Origin: Streptomyces longhuiensis
GTDB lineage: Bacteria > Actinomycetota > Actinomycetes > Streptomycetales > Streptomycetaceae
Assembly (NCBI RefSeq): GCF_020616555.1
Contig: NZ_CP085173.1
Span: forward strand, 9,192,001 to 9,256,000
Direction of reading: 5' to 3'
DNA: 64,000 nt
Positions 1 through 8,652 of this stretch are shown here, piece by piece (the first letter of the stretch is position 1; each line of letters starts with the position of its first letter). The translations under genes were made by a program, and so were the position numbers. The notes beneath the pieces are model-generated. The model worked only from the letters and a program-made list of their open reading frames with translations, made no database searches and was not told where the DNA came from.

Positions 1-6
1 GTCGGA

Positions 7-885
7 CTATCTGGCCAGTCGGGGCAGCAGCGAGGAGGCGGCCACGATGCCGAGCGCGGCGGCCACTGCGAGTACGGCGTAGTCCAGGGGCAGATGCGAC
101 GGTGTGCCCAGCAACAGGCCCCGTAGCGCGTCGACTTGGTAGGTGAGCGGGTTGACCCGGCTGACCGCCTGGAGCCAGCCCGGCATGAGCGCGACCGGGT
201 AGAGGGCGTTGGACGCGAAGAAGAGCGGCATGGTGATGGCCTGGCCGATGCCCATCAGGCGGTCCCGGGTGAGGACGATGCCGGCGATGGTCATCGACAG
301 GCAGGAGAAGAACGCCGAGCCGAGGACCACCGCGACGGCCACGCCGAGCAGGCGCAGCGGGTTCCAGGTCAGGGCGACGCCGAGGAGTGCCGCGATGACG
401 ATCACGACGACGGCCTGGATGAGTGCCTTGACCCCGGCGGCGAAGGCCTTGCCCGTGATGAGTGCCGCGCGCGGGGTGGGTGTGACCAGGAGTTTGGTCA
501 GGATGCCGGCGTCCCGCTCCCAGATGATCATGATGCCGTAGAAGATGGCGATGAACATCGCGGACTGGGCGATGATGCCCGGCGCGAGGTAGTCGATGTA
601 GGGGATGCCGTGGGTCGGGATCGCCTTGATCCGGGTGAAGGTCTCGCCGAACACCAGCAGCCACAGGGCGGGTTGGACCGCGCGGGTGTACAACTCGGAA
701 CGGTCGTGCCGCAGCTTCTGGAGTTCGACGGCGCACAGGGCGACGACGCGGGCGGGCGCCACGCGCCATCCGGTACGGGCCGTGGGCGGGGTGAGGAGCA
801 GGTCGAACTCGGCCGGGTCAGCCGAGCCGGGACGCGGTGCGGCGGGTGCTGCGGACATCGCGGAAGTCACCACCTTCGTCACCAT
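7..885 (-). CDS. ABC-2 type transporter permease (DrrB-like)
   Basis: Integral membrane half of a drug-type ABC exporter. The protein is about 292 residues. A hydrophilic N-terminus is followed by an ABC-2 membrane domain with about six hydrophobic segments and the family feature 'YLAPGIIAQSAMF'. The C-terminal part reads 'ALYPVALMPGWLQ...NPLTYQVDALR', typical of DrrB and NodJ-like permeases. The gene overlaps the 3' end of the upstream ATPase gene, so the two are probably translationally coupled and form the transporter together. The start is uncertain: no good ribosome binding site precedes the candidate ATGs at 948, 885 or 858. The substrate cannot be read from sequence. A hydrophobic drug or antibiotic is the family expectation. 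Confidence 0.85.
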   Translation of the reverse strand: MVTKVVTSAMSAAPAAPRPGSADPAEFDLLLTPPTARTGWRVAPARVVALCAVELQKLRHDRSELYTRAVQPALWLLVFGETFTRIKAIPTHGIPYIDYLAPGIIAQSAMFIAIFYGIMIIWERDAGILTKLLVTPTPRAALITGKAFAAGVKALIQAVVVIVIAALLGVALTWNPLRLLGVAVAVVLGSAFFSCLSMTIAGIVLTRDRLMGIGQAITMPLFFASNALYPVALMPGWLQAVSRVNPLTYQVDALRGLLLGTPSHLPLDYAVLAVAAALGIVAASSLLPRLAR

Positions 886-1663
886 CGTTGCCGAGCCCGC
901 GGCCGGCGACGTCGCGGAAGACGTCCTCCAAGGTCGGCCAGGGCTCATCGGATCCGGCGTTCCCGTGCCGCTCGTGCAGGTCGCGGCGGAGCCCGTCGGA
1001 GGTACCGAGAGCGTGCACGCGCCCGCGGTGCATGAGCGCGACCCGGTCGCAGTACTGGTCCGCCTCGTCCATGTAGTGGGTCGTGACCAGGACGGTCATT
1101 CCGGTGGCGCGGCGGACCGCGTTGATGTGGTCCCACACGCTGGTACGGGCGATCGGGTCGAGCCCGATGGTGGGTTCGTCGAGGATCAGCAGGCGGGGGG
1201 CGCTCACCAGGGCCTGGGCGAGTTCCAGCCGACGCACCATGCCGCCCGAGTAGGTCTTGGCGAGCCTGTCCGCGGCGTCCGTGAGGTCGACGGCGGCGAG
1301 TGCCTGGGCCACCCGGCGGGCCCGTTCGCGCCGGGAGACGTCGAAGACGCGGGCGAACAGCGTCACGTTCTCCCGCCCCGTCAGGCCGGAGTCGGCGGAC
1401 AGCTGTTGCGGCACGTACCCGAGGAGCCTGCGGACCGCCATCCGCTCGGTCGCCGCGTCGTGCCCGAACACGGATACGCGGCCGCGCGCCACCGGCAGAA
1501 GCGTGGTGATGCAGCGGATCGCGGTGGTCTTGCCGGCGCCGTTGGGTCCGAGCAGCCCGAAGACCTCGCCCCGCCCGACCGTGAGATCGAGGCCGTCCAC
1601 GGCCCTGGTCTCGCCGAACGCGTACTCCAGTCCGCGGCAGCAGACCGCGGGGTCCTCGCTCAT
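818..1663 (-). CDS. ABC transporter ATP-binding protein (DrrA-like)
   Basis: Cytoplasmic ATPase of a daunorubicin-resistance type exporter, 281 residues. It has Walker A 'GPNGAGKT' near residue 40, signature 'YSGGM' near 138, Walker B 'LLILDEPT' followed by 'IGLDP', and an H-loop 'VTTHYMDEADQ'. The C-terminus 'WPTLEDVFRDVAGRG' is the DrrA-type tail. Its ATG overlaps the stop of the MarR gene by 4 bp (1660-1663), and its 3' end overlaps the permease gene. The three genes therefore form one operon read from the MarR promoter. Function as an exporter ATPase is secure by family; the substrate is unknown. Confidence 0.92.
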   Translation of the reverse strand: MSEDPAVCCRGLEYAFGETRAVDGLDLTVGRGEVFGLLGPNGAGKTTAIRCITTLLPVARGRVSVFGHDAATERMAVRRLLGYVPQQLSADSGLTGRENVTLFARVFDVSRRERARRVAQALAAVDLTDAADRLAKTYSGGMVRRLELAQALVSAPRLLILDEPTIGLDPIARTSVWDHINAVRRATGMTVLVTTHYMDEADQYCDRVALMHRGRVHALGTSDGLRRDLHERHGNAGSDEPWPTLEDVFRDVAGRGLGNDGDEGGDFRDVRSTRRTASRLG

Positions 1664-2175
1664 GCCGGTGCGCCTCCCGGTTCTCCCTGTACTGCGTAGG
1701 GCGTTTCACCTTCTGTGCGGATGACGGGCGTGCGGTCCTCGTGCAGGCTGTCGGCGAGCTTGCGCAGGGCAGGCAGCGCCGCGGCGAGCGCGGCCCGGTC
1801 GGCCGGGTCGAGCGCCGCCAGCTGCTCCCGCATCAACGTGCCCCGGCGGATCTGCCAGTCGCGCAACCGGGCCGCGGCCACCGGGGTCGCGTACAGCAGC
1901 GCCGAACGGCGGTCCGAGGGGTCCGTCTCACGGCGTAGAAAGCCCGCCTTGACCAGTTGATTGACGAGCGTGGACACGGAGTTCCCGGCGAGACGCAGCT
2001 CCCGGGCGGCGGCCGACACACCGACTCCCGGCTTGTCGACCACCAGGCGCAGCAGCTCCACCTGGGCGCCGCGCAACGGGGGCGCGCTCAGGCCGTGCCG
2101 AAGCCTGCGCCGCGTCAGACGCTGCACGGCGGCGAGTGCGTCGGCGAAGGAGTCTGCCAGCTCGTCCGTGGCCAT
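1660..2175 (-). CDS. MarR-family transcriptional regulator
   Basis: First gene of the exporter operon, 171 residues. It has a winged-helix MarR domain: 'LRGAQVELLRLVVDKPGVGVSAAARELRLAGNSVSTLVNQLVKAGFLRRETDPSDRR' in outline, with the wing motif DPSDRR. MarR proteins usually repress their own operon and release DNA when they bind a drug-like ligand, which fits linkage to an exporter. On this strand TAAAAT (2182-2187) lies 6 nt before the ATG and there is no Shine-Dalgarno sequence, so the transcript is probably leaderless. A dyad (2185-2205) covers this promoter, suggesting autorepression. Confidence 0.88.
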   Translation of the reverse strand: MATDELADSFADALAAVQRLTRRRLRHGLSAPPLRGAQVELLRLVVDKPGVGVSAAARELRLAGNSVSTLVNQLVKAGFLRRETDPSDRRSALLYATPVAAARLRDWQIRRGTLMREQLAALDPADRAALAAALPALRKLADSLHEDRTPVIRTEGETPYAVQGEPGGAPA

Positions 2176-2184
2176 GGACCAATT

Positions 2185-2205
2185 TTAGCTCTGTGTACGA
2201 GCTAA
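2185..2205. promoter_or_regulatory. Candidate MarR operator
   Basis: Perfect inverted repeat TTAGCTC-N7-GAGCTAA, 10 bp upstream of the MarR start. It overlaps the probable -10 (TAAAAT on the minus strand) and the -10/-35 spacer. The AT-rich dyad stands out in this GC-rich DNA and is ideally placed for autorepression. The binding protein is inferred from position only. Confidence 0.6.
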
Positions 2206-2219
2206 TTACAGGCCCTGTC

Positions 2220-2285
2220 GGGACCTCGTAGGGACCTCGTAGGGACCTCGTAGGGACCTCGTAGGGACCTCGTCGGGACCCCGTC
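2220..2285. repeat. Six tandem copies of an 11-bp unit
   Basis: Direct repeats of GGGACCTCGTA. The first four copies are identical, the fifth ends in C, and the sixth is GGGACCCCGTC. The period is close to one helical turn, so all copies face the same side of the DNA. The array lies just upstream of the exporter operon promoter and between divergent genes. It may be a multi-site regulator target or simple slippage expansion. Confidence 0.75.
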
Positions 2286-2467
2286 AGGTTGGCTGCGCTC
2301 GATTTCGCCGCGGTGGCGACGGATAATCGGGAGGAAAGGAACGGGTACGCGCAGGACGCACCCCTCGCGCACGATTCCCCAGCGTCATCATCTGGCGTTA
2401 CCCGAGGCGATCCGGTGGTGTCGTGCGCGCCGGAGAACAGGTCAGGAGCAGGGGGTGCTCGGCGATC

Positions 2468-2836
2468 ATGAACTCGGCTTACCTCGAAATAGCCGCGGCG
2501 AACACGGTGGTCGCCGCCGTCGCCGCTTTCATCGGCGGCCTCTTCGTTGCGGGATCGCTGATATGGGCCGTCCAGATCGGCATGCGGGTGCGCAGGCTGG
2601 AGCTCAGGCCACCCCGGCCCGATGAGCAGCCCCGCCTTCCGGCAGGCGGCGCGGTCCACGAGATCCGGGAGATGCGGGAGCCGGATGAGCTCCCCTTGGC
2701 CAAGGACGAGAGTGAGCGCCTCTTGCCGCACGAACTCCACCATGGCGGCGGCAAGCGCAGCAGAAATCAGAAGCCCGCGACATGGGCTCCGGGATCGAGC
2801 GGAGGGTTCGGCAGCGGCGGCCCCGGTCACACGTGA
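2468..2836 (+). CDS. Small membrane protein, DUF6479-like
   Basis: A 122-residue protein of unknown function. One N-terminal membrane segment (about residues 10-35, 'VVAAVAAFIGGLFVAGSLIWAV') is followed by 'RVRRLELRPPRPDEQPRLP' and a charged cytoplasmic tail. The tail contains 'REMREPDELPLAKDESERLLPHEL' and a Gly/Ser-rich end. This pattern matches the Streptomyces DUF6479 family from memory. The ATG at 2468 was chosen because the membrane segment starts there and a purine-rich stretch (AGGAGCAGGGGG) lies upstream. Members are common in streptomycetes, often in several copies, with no assigned role. Confidence 0.75.
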   Translation: MNSAYLEIAAANTVVAAVAAFIGGLFVAGSLIWAVQIGMRVRRLELRPPRPDEQPRLPAGGAVHEIREMREPDELPLAKDESERLLPHELHHGGGKRSRNQKPATWAPGSSGGFGSGGPGHT

Positions 2837-3015
2837 GGCGTGAGCCCTCATCGCCCAAGGCAGTTGCTTGCGCGTAGCCGCGCGTCGGTGGATTCGGAGG
2901 TGGGCCGCACGATGCGGTCGCCTCCGCCACTGGCGTTGTTCCGCGCGGACTGCCGCTCGGCCCGCCGTCGCGCCCGACTGGCGACCGGCCCCGCACATCA
3001 GGTGGATCGTGCTGC

Positions 3016-3047
3016 ACGGGTGCGACGGGCCGGCCCGTCGCACCCGT
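3016..3047. terminator. Perfect 32-bp palindrome, probable terminator
   Basis: The left arm ACGGGTGCGACGGGCC is followed directly by its reverse complement, with no unpaired spacer. It lies in the 358-bp gap between the DUF6479-like gene and the class-V PLP enzyme gene, where no other feature was recognised. There is no U-tract immediately after it, which is common for actinobacterial terminators. It could also be a dyad protein site. Confidence 0.5.
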
Positions 3048-3194
3048 CCTCAACCGCTTTACGTGTGCTGCTCAACGGTGTCAGAGTCGACTCGACCAGC
3101 GGATGGACGCGCCTCAACCTGAGCGGCCGCCGACCTGTGCGAGCTGTCCGCCATGCCCATTCCGTCTCCCGAACATCTCAAGAAAGCCGAGGCC

Positions 3195-4394
3195 ATGGCC
3201 ATCGACCTGAACGCTCTCCGGGCCCACTTCCCCTCCCTGGGCCACGGCCTTGCCTTCTTCGACGGTCCGGGTGGTACGCAGACACCCCGCCCCGTAGCCG
3301 ATGCCATAGCCGAGACACTGACCGGCCCTCTCTCCAACCGGGGAGTGGTGAGCCGCTCCGAGCTCAACGCCGAGCGCGCCGTATCGGACTTCCGAGCCGC
3401 CTACGCCGACCTGCTGAACGTGCCCGCCGAGGGTGTCGTCCACGGGCGCAGCGCCACCCAGCTCACGTACGACTTCTCCCGTCACCTCGCCAAGGGCTGG
3501 AAAGCGGGGGACGAGATCGTCCTCAGCCGCCTCGATCACGACTCCAACGTCCGCCCGTGGGTCCAGGCCGCCGAGCGCGCCGGAGTGACGGTCCGCTGGA
3601 TCGAGATCGACGGAGGGAGCACGGAGCTCGACCTCGACTCGTTCGAGCGCGCGCTGTCGCCCAGGACGCGGCTGGTCGCGGTCACGGCGGCCTCGAACGT
3701 ACTGGGCACCAAGCCGCCCCTGCGCCACATCGCCGACCGGGCGCACGAGGTCGGCGCCCTGGTGTACGTGGACGGGGTGCACTACGCCGCCCACCACTTG
3801 GTCGATGTGCCCGCGCTGGGCGCGGACCTGTTCGTCTGCTCCCCGTACAAGTTCCTCGGACCGCACTGCGGCGTGCTCGCGGCTGCGCCCGAACTCCTCG
3901 AAACCATCCACCCCGACAAGCTCGCGCCGTCCCCCGACACGGTGCCGGAGCGCTTCGAGTTCGGCACGCTGCCCTACGAAGTGCTGGCGGGCGCCACCGC
4001 CGCCGTGGTCTTCCTCGCCGCGCTCGATCCGGGCGCAGGGGGCACACGCAGGGAGTGGCTCGCCCATTCGCTGGCCTCCCTGCACGAGCACGAGCGGGCG
4101 CTGCGCACGCGGCTGGAAGAGGGGCTGAGCGCTCTGGGCGACGCCGTCACCCTGCACTCGAAGGCGGCCGACCGCACCCCGACCCTCCTGATGACCATCG
4201 AAGGCCGCGACGCCCGCGACGCCCAGGTTCATCTGGCGGCCCGTGACGTCCTGGCCCCCGCCGGGTCGTTCTACGCCTACGAGACCTTCACCGCCCTGAA
4301 GCTGGAGAGCCCCGCTCTGCGAGTGGGCCTGGCGCCCTACAACTCCGCCGATGACGTGGACAGGTTCCTCGACGGACTTGCGTCTTTCCTCTGA
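3195..4394 (+). CDS. Cysteine-desulfurase-like class V aminotransferase
   Basis: PLP-dependent enzyme of the NifS/CsdA-like superfamily, 399 residues from the ATG at 3195. The motif 'FDGPGGTQTPRPV' near the N-terminus replaces the usual 'LDNAATT'. 'YVDGVHYAAHH' carries the PLP-binding Asp and a His, and 'CSPYKFLGPHCG' carries the Schiff-base Lys. This matches the subgroup annotated as cysteine desulfurase-like. No sulfur-acceptor or Fe-S assembly gene is nearby, so the substrate is open. An ATG at 3153 would add 14 residues but has no ribosome binding site. The 3' end converges on the TetR gene across a hairpin. Confidence 0.85.
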   Translation: MAIDLNALRAHFPSLGHGLAFFDGPGGTQTPRPVADAIAETLTGPLSNRGVVSRSELNAERAVSDFRAAYADLLNVPAEGVVHGRSATQLTYDFSRHLAKGWKAGDEIVLSRLDHDSNVRPWVQAAERAGVTVRWIEIDGGSTELDLDSFERALSPRTRLVAVTAASNVLGTKPPLRHIADRAHEVGALVYVDGVHYAAHHLVDVPALGADLFVCSPYKFLGPHCGVLAAAPELLETIHPDKLAPSPDTVPERFEFGTLPYEVLAGATAAVVFLAALDPGAGGTRREWLAHSLASLHEHERALRTRLEEGLSALGDAVTLHSKAADRTPTLLMTIEGRDARDAQVHLAARDVLAPAGSFYAYETFTALKLESPALRVGLAPYNSADDVDRFLDGLASFL

Positions 4395-4418
4395 CCGGCT
4401 TGTCCCGCAGGTGGCGGA

Positions 4419-4441
4419 CCCGGAGCGGTCAGCGCTCCGGG
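4419..4441. terminator. Bidirectional terminator hairpin
   Basis: A perfect 9-bp stem, CCCGGAGCG / CGCTCCGGG, with a 5-nt loop. It sits between the convergent PLP enzyme and TetR genes and overlaps the TetR stop codon. Confidence 0.5.
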
Positions 4442-5085
4442 TCGGGGGCCGTGAGCTGGAGGCCGTTCTCCCAGATCTTGTTGAGTGTCGTGACGAGCCG
4501 CTCGTAGGGGATGCGCTGGCCCATCACGAACACCATGTAGGCCATGCGGCTCACCATGACGGACAGGGCGTGCGCCGTGACCAGGGGATCCAGGCTCGTG
4601 TCGGCTTCGCCGTTCTCCTGCAGCGCCTGGATGAGCTTGGCGTTGCGGCGCGCGAAGGCGTTGCCGCGCTCGATGCGCAGCGCCATGAACTTCTCGTCGA
4701 TCTGGGCCACTTGCTCGAACAGTGCCATGAGGCGCGCGTTCTTCTTGTACGCGCGCAGGTACTCGCGGTTCGACGCGTCGATGAGCTGCCGGGTGTCGGT
4801 GATCCCGGTGCGCTCGCGCAGGTGCGGATGGAGCATCTCCTCCTGCACCTGCTCGACGAGCGCCTGGAAGATCTCTTCCTTGCTGTTGAAGTACGTGTAG
4901 AAGGACCCGGAGGCGACGTGGGCCGCCTTGGAGATGTCCGTGATCCGGGCGTCCAGGTATCCGTCGCGTTCGAACACCTCGCGGGCGGCGGTGATCAGCG
5001 CGTTACGCGTCCTGACACCGCGCGCGCTGCGTGGCGTGATGGGTTGTTTCTGGCCGCCGTCTGCGGCCGGGGCCTGGGCAGCCAC
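4429..5085 (-). CDS. TetR-family transcriptional regulator
   Basis: A 218-residue regulator. The N-terminal helix-turn-helix (about residues 24-70) reads 'RNALITAAREVFERDGYLDARITDISKAA' then 'VASGSFYTYFNSKEEIF'. The C-terminal half is an all-helical ligand domain of the kind found in FadR/KstR-like TetR proteins. The gene lies directly downstream of the alpha/beta hydrolase gene on the same strand and heads the acyl-CoA catabolic cluster. It is therefore the likely local repressor, with an acyl-CoA as plausible inducer. The start codon is GTG with a weak ribosome binding site. The candidate target is the 16-bp element at 6164, 9570, 13469 and 13548. Confidence 0.88.
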   Translation of the reverse strand: MAAQAPAADGGQKQPITPRSARGVRTRNALITAAREVFERDGYLDARITDISKAAHVASGSFYTYFNSKEEIFQALVEQVQEEMLHPHLRERTGITDTRQLIDASNREYLRAYKKNARLMALFEQVAQIDEKFMALRIERGNAFARRNAKLIQALQENGEADTSLDPLVTAHALSVMVSRMAYMVFVMGQRIPYERLVTTLNKIWENGLQLTAPDPER

Positions 5086-5140
5086 TGAGGTCCATCCACT
5101 CTTGTTCGATCACGTACTTCACCGGTGGCAGCGGATGTTA

Positions 5141-6082
5141 TCAGCCGAGAGTGGAGAGGAACTCGAGAAGCGCGGCGTTCACTTCCTCGGGTCGCTCCTG
5201 CTGGATCCAGTGGCCGGCGCCGTCCAGGACGACGTGTCCGCGGAGGTCGGTGAGTACCCGGTCGAGTCCGTGCGCGGGCATGAACTTCCCCACGGGGTCC
5301 TTCGACCCGGTGACGAACAGCGACGGCTGTGTGATGAGGTGGCCGTCCAGGTGCTCGGTCAGCGTCCAGTTGCGATCGAGGTTGCGGTAGTAGTTGAGGC
5401 CGCCGGTGAAGCCGGTCTCCTCGAACGTCTTGACGTAGTAGGTGAGTTCCTCGTCCCCCAGCCACCGCGGGGGCGGCAGCTGCTCGTCGGGCTTCGCGGC
5501 CCACGTGGCCGAGTAGATCTCCCTCGTGACGAGGGTCCTGCGCACGTTCTGACTCAGTGCCCGGTCGGCGACGCCCGGCTCCTGGAACCACACGATGTAG
5601 AAGTCGTCGCCGTTGCGTGAGCGCAGGATGGGCAGCGGCGGGGCGGGGGCGCGGGGCGTCGCCGGCACGCTCATGCCGACCACGGCGCGTACCCGCTCGG
5701 GGTGGATCACGGCCATGTTCCACACCACGGAGGCGCCCCAGTCGTGCCCGACGAAGACGGCGTCGTCCGCGCCGACGTCGTCGAGGAGCCCGGCCAGGTC
5801 GGCGCAGAGCGTCAGGATGTCGTAGGCGTCGACATCGTCGGGGCGCGAGCTGCCGCCGTATCCACGCATGTCGGGAACCATGACCCGATATCCCGCCTCG
5901 GCGAGCGCGAGGACCTGGTGCCGCCATGAGAAGGCCAGCTCGGGAAAGCCGTGGCACAGGACCACGGGGGGCCTGCCGGGCCTCCCCTCTCCGTGCTCGA
6001 AGACGCGCAGGGAGATGCCGTTGGTCGTGACATCCCGTGCCGCGACGCGCTCCCAGTCGGTGATCGGCATGTGTGTCGTCAT
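5141..6082 (-). CDS. Alpha/beta hydrolase, epoxide-hydrolase-like
   Basis: A 313-residue soluble hydrolase. It has the oxyanion motif 'LCHGFPELAFSWRHQ' (HGxP) and the nucleophile elbow 'VGHDWGASV', with Asp as nucleophile as in epoxide hydrolases and haloalkane dehalogenases. The catalytic His lies near the C-terminus in 'VLDGAGHWIQQERP'. Position and motifs favour epoxide hydrolysis or C-C bond hydrolysis within the catabolic cluster. The gene shares the intergenic region with the enoyl-CoA hydratase gene, is divergent from it, and is followed after 55 bp by tetR. The ATG follows an AGGAG sequence. Confidence 0.85.
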   Translation of the reverse strand: MTTHMPITDWERVAARDVTTNGISLRVFEHGEGRPGRPPVVLCHGFPELAFSWRHQVLALAEAGYRVMVPDMRGYGGSSRPDDVDAYDILTLCADLAGLLDDVGADDAVFVGHDWGASVVWNMAVIHPERVRAVVGMSVPATPRAPAPPLPILRSRNGDDFYIVWFQEPGVADRALSQNVRRTLVTREIYSATWAAKPDEQLPPPRWLGDEELTYYVKTFEETGFTGGLNYYRNLDRNWTLTEHLDGHLITQPSLFVTGSKDPVGKFMPAHGLDRVLTDLRGHVVLDGAGHWIQQERPEEVNAALLEFLSTLG

Positions 6083-6157
6083 GTGCTCAGGGCTCCTGTC
6101 GTTCGCATGCCGCGCCGGCGCAAGGAACTCACGCCGGGAAGGGGCGTGTTGTAGGTG

Positions 6158-6186
6158 TTGAACTTGACGTTGGGTTCAAATATACA
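6158..6186 (+). promoter_or_regulatory. Promoter with overlapping dyad (element 1)
   Basis: -35 TTGAAC (6158-6163), a 17-bp spacer and -10 TATACA (6181-6186) precede the enoyl-CoA hydratase gene. The interval contains TTGAAC-N10-GTTCAA. Its core, TTGACGTTGGGTTCAA (6164-6179), recurs in near-identical form at 9570, 13469 and 13548. An operator here would control both the hydratase operon and the divergent hydrolase-tetR operon. Confidence 0.65.
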
Positions 6187-6225
6187 TGAGGCGGGTCAGG
6201 ACCGGCTGAAGAGGAGACCACGACG

Positions 6226-7044
6226 GTGACCGTAAGCACCCAGACAGCCCAGTCGGCGACGGTTCTGCCGGAACGGCGTGGGCCCGTGCTCGTACTGACG
6301 CTCAACCGCCCGGACCGGCTCAACGCCTGGACCGACGAGCTGGAAGCGCGCTACTTCGCACTGCTCGACGAGGCCGAGGCGGATCCTGGAGTGCGGGCGG
6401 TCGTCCTGACCGGGGCGGGCCGCGGCTTCTGCGCGGGGGCCGACATGGACGACCTGCAACAGGCCGGTGCGACGGCGGAGTCGATGGATGGCCCGATGCC
6501 GAAGAGGGAGCGCCCGCGGTGGTTCCCGCTGACGCTGCGCAAGCCCCTCATCGCGGCGGTCAACGGGGCCGCGGCCGGGCTCGGCCTCGTCGAGGCCCTC
6601 TACTGCGACATCCGCTTGAGCACACCCGACGCCAAGTTCACGACGGCGTTCGCGCGCCGCGGCCTGATCGCCGAGTACGGCATCGCGTGGCTGCTGCCGC
6701 GCCTCATCGGCCAGAGCCGGGCCATGGACCTGCTGCTCTCCGGGCGGGTGGTGCGCGGTACGGAAGCCCACGAAATGGGTCTGGTCAACAAGGTCGTCGA
6801 GCCGGACCAACTCCTGGACGCCGCGGTCGAGTACGCCACCGAACTGGCCACGTGGTCCTCACCCACATCGATGAGCATCATGAAGCGGCAGGTGCTCCAA
6901 GCGCTCGACACCGACTTCGTCACGGCCGCCGACGCGGCGGACGCGCTCATGCCGGAGGCCTTCCGCCGGCCCGACGCCACCGAGGGCGTCACCAGCTATC
7001 TGGAGGGCCGCGCGCCCGCATTCCGCCCCCTCGACCCCAAGTGA
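6226..7044 (+). CDS. Enoyl-CoA hydratase/isomerase family protein
   Basis: A 272-residue crotonase-fold enzyme. 'GAGRGFCAGADMDDL' (about residues 60-75) and 'NGAAAGLGLVEALYCDIRLS' (about 110-130) form the CoA and oxyanion-hole regions. The C-terminal part has 'SPTSMSIMKRQVLQAL'. It is expected to hydrate or isomerise an enoyl-CoA in beta-oxidation. The GTG start follows GAGGAGA at good spacing. It is the first gene of the + strand operon, followed by acyl-CoA ligase after 19 bp. The exact acyl chain cannot be inferred. Confidence 0.88.
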   Translation: MTVSTQTAQSATVLPERRGPVLVLTLNRPDRLNAWTDELEARYFALLDEAEADPGVRAVVLTGAGRGFCAGADMDDLQQAGATAESMDGPMPKRERPRWFPLTLRKPLIAAVNGAAAGLGLVEALYCDIRLSTPDAKFTTAFARRGLIAEYGIAWLLPRLIGQSRAMDLLLSGRVVRGTEAHEMGLVNKVVEPDQLLDAAVEYATELATWSSPTSMSIMKRQVLQALDTDFVTAADAADALMPEAFRRPDATEGVTSYLEGRAPAFRPLDPK

Positions 7045-7063
7045 GCACGGAAGGTCGCCCCGC

Positions 7064-8605
7064 ATGACCAACGCTGCCGCACCAGTGTGGAACCACGCCT
7101 CGTCCACACCCGACCGCATCGCCCTTTGTGGGGAGGAGGGCGAGGAATGGACCTACGGCCGGCTGCGCGAGCGCGCCGCCGCCGTCGCGGGCCGTCTGCG
7201 GGAGCAGGGTGTGGGCCCCGGCGACAGAGTCCTGCTCGTCGCGCCCTCCGTGCCCGAGTTCGCCTTCGCCTACTACGGGATCCTCGCCGCCGGAGCCATC
7301 GCCGTCACCGCCAACACCATGTCTCCGCACCGGGAGTTGGCGTACATAGCGGGCGACGCCGAAGTGTCGCTCGTGCTGGGCTGGCACGCGATCACCCCGG
7401 CACCCAAGAAGGCAGCCGACGAACTGTCCCTGCCGTACGGGGAGTTGCTGCCCGGGCTCACGGACATGGGGCCGGCCGAGGCCTCCGCGCTCCTCGGCGC
7501 GCACCCTTGTCAGGACGACGAGACAGCCGCTCTCCTCTACACCTCCGGCACCACAGGCAGGCCCAAGGGTGCCCAGCTCACCCACGGCAATCTCAACGCG
7601 TGCGCGGCGGTCTTCTGCGACGTGCACGCCATCACCGCCGACGACTGCGCCGTGACGGGCCTGCCCCTGTTCCACGTTTTCGGCCAGGCGTGCGTCATGG
7701 CCACCACGATGCGCGCCGGCGGCAGCCTCACCCTCCTCGAACGCTTCCACCCGTCGACCATGCTGGCCGTGATCCGCCGCGACCGGCCCACCTTCATCGC
7801 GGGCGTACCCACCATGTGGAACGCCCTCCTGCGCACCGCCGACGACACGGACGCCGACTTCACAGGCCTGCGCCTCGCGTCCTCCGGCGGCGCCTCACTG
7901 CCGGTGGAGGTGATGCGCGCGTTCGAGGAGCGGTTCGGCTGCGCCATCGTCGAGGGGTACGGCCTGACCGAGACCACCGGCGCCGCCACCTGCCACCTCG
8001 CGGGCCGCCCGGCGAAGCCAGGACACGTGGGACGGGCCCTGCCCGGCTGCGCCATCTCCGTACGGGACGACGACGGTCAGGAACTGCCACCCGGCCAGGT
8101 CGGCGAAGTACACATCAAGGGCCCCGTCGTGATGAAGGGCTACTGGAACCGGCCCGATGCCACCGCCGAGGCCCTGCGCGACGGATGGCTGCGCACCGGC
8201 GACCTCGGCGCCACGGACGACGACGGGGACCTGCGCATCGTCGACCGCAAGAAGGATCTCGTCATCCGCGGCGGCTACAACGTCTATCCGCGCGAGGTCG
8301 AAGAGGTCCTGTACGAACACCCCGACATCGTCGAAGCGGCCGTCATAGGAGTCCCCGACGAGTTCTACGGCGAAGAGGTCGCGGCGGTCATCGCGGTACG
8401 GCCCGGTGCCCGCCTCGGCGTGACCGAACTGCGCGCCTGGGCCAAGGAACGCCTCTCCGCCTACAAGGTGCCCCATCTGGTCGCCGTCGTGGACGAGCTG
8501 CCGAAGGGAGCGACCGGGAAGATCCTCAAGCGCGCGATCGATCCGGCCCTGCTGAAGGCGGACGCGGGCACGGCGGACGCGGCCGAGCCGACACGGCGGG
8601 ACTGA
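7064..8605 (+). CDS. Acyl-CoA synthetase (AMP-forming, class I)
   Basis: A 513-residue adenylate-forming ligase that activates a carboxylic acid to its CoA thioester. The P-loop is 'LLYTSGTTGRPKGAQLTHGN' near residue 160. 'GYGLTETTG' near 300 is the A5 motif. 'GWLRTGDLG...DGDLRIVDRKKDLVIRGGYNVYPREVEE' covers A7 and A8. The catalytic Lys is in 'PKGATGKILKR' near the end. Length and motifs fit long-chain or aryl-type fatty acid CoA ligases. It lies downstream of the enoyl-CoA hydratase and probably provides the entry step of this catabolic pathway. Confidence 0.9.
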   Translation: MTNAAAPVWNHASSTPDRIALCGEEGEEWTYGRLRERAAAVAGRLREQGVGPGDRVLLVAPSVPEFAFAYYGILAAGAIAVTANTMSPHRELAYIAGDAEVSLVLGWHAITPAPKKAADELSLPYGELLPGLTDMGPAEASALLGAHPCQDDETAALLYTSGTTGRPKGAQLTHGNLNACAAVFCDVHAITADDCAVTGLPLFHVFGQACVMATTMRAGGSLTLLERFHPSTMLAVIRRDRPTFIAGVPTMWNALLRTADDTDADFTGLRLASSGGASLPVEVMRAFEERFGCAIVEGYGLTETTGAATCHLAGRPAKPGHVGRALPGCAISVRDDDGQELPPGQVGEVHIKGPVVMKGYWNRPDATAEALRDGWLRTGDLGATDDDGDLRIVDRKKDLVIRGGYNVYPREVEEVLYEHPDIVEAAVIGVPDEFYGEEVAAVIAVRPGARLGVTELRAWAKERLSAYKVPHLVAVVDELPKGATGKILKRAIDPALLKADAGTADAAEPTRRD

Positions 8606-8652
8606 GCAACCGCGCCCCCTGGAACACCTCGAACCAGTGACGGGACACACGC

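Noticed and set aside
2220..2285. Direct repeats as a possible CRISPR array
   Set aside because: Units are 11 bp with no spacers and no cas genes are in the window; it is a tandem repeat.
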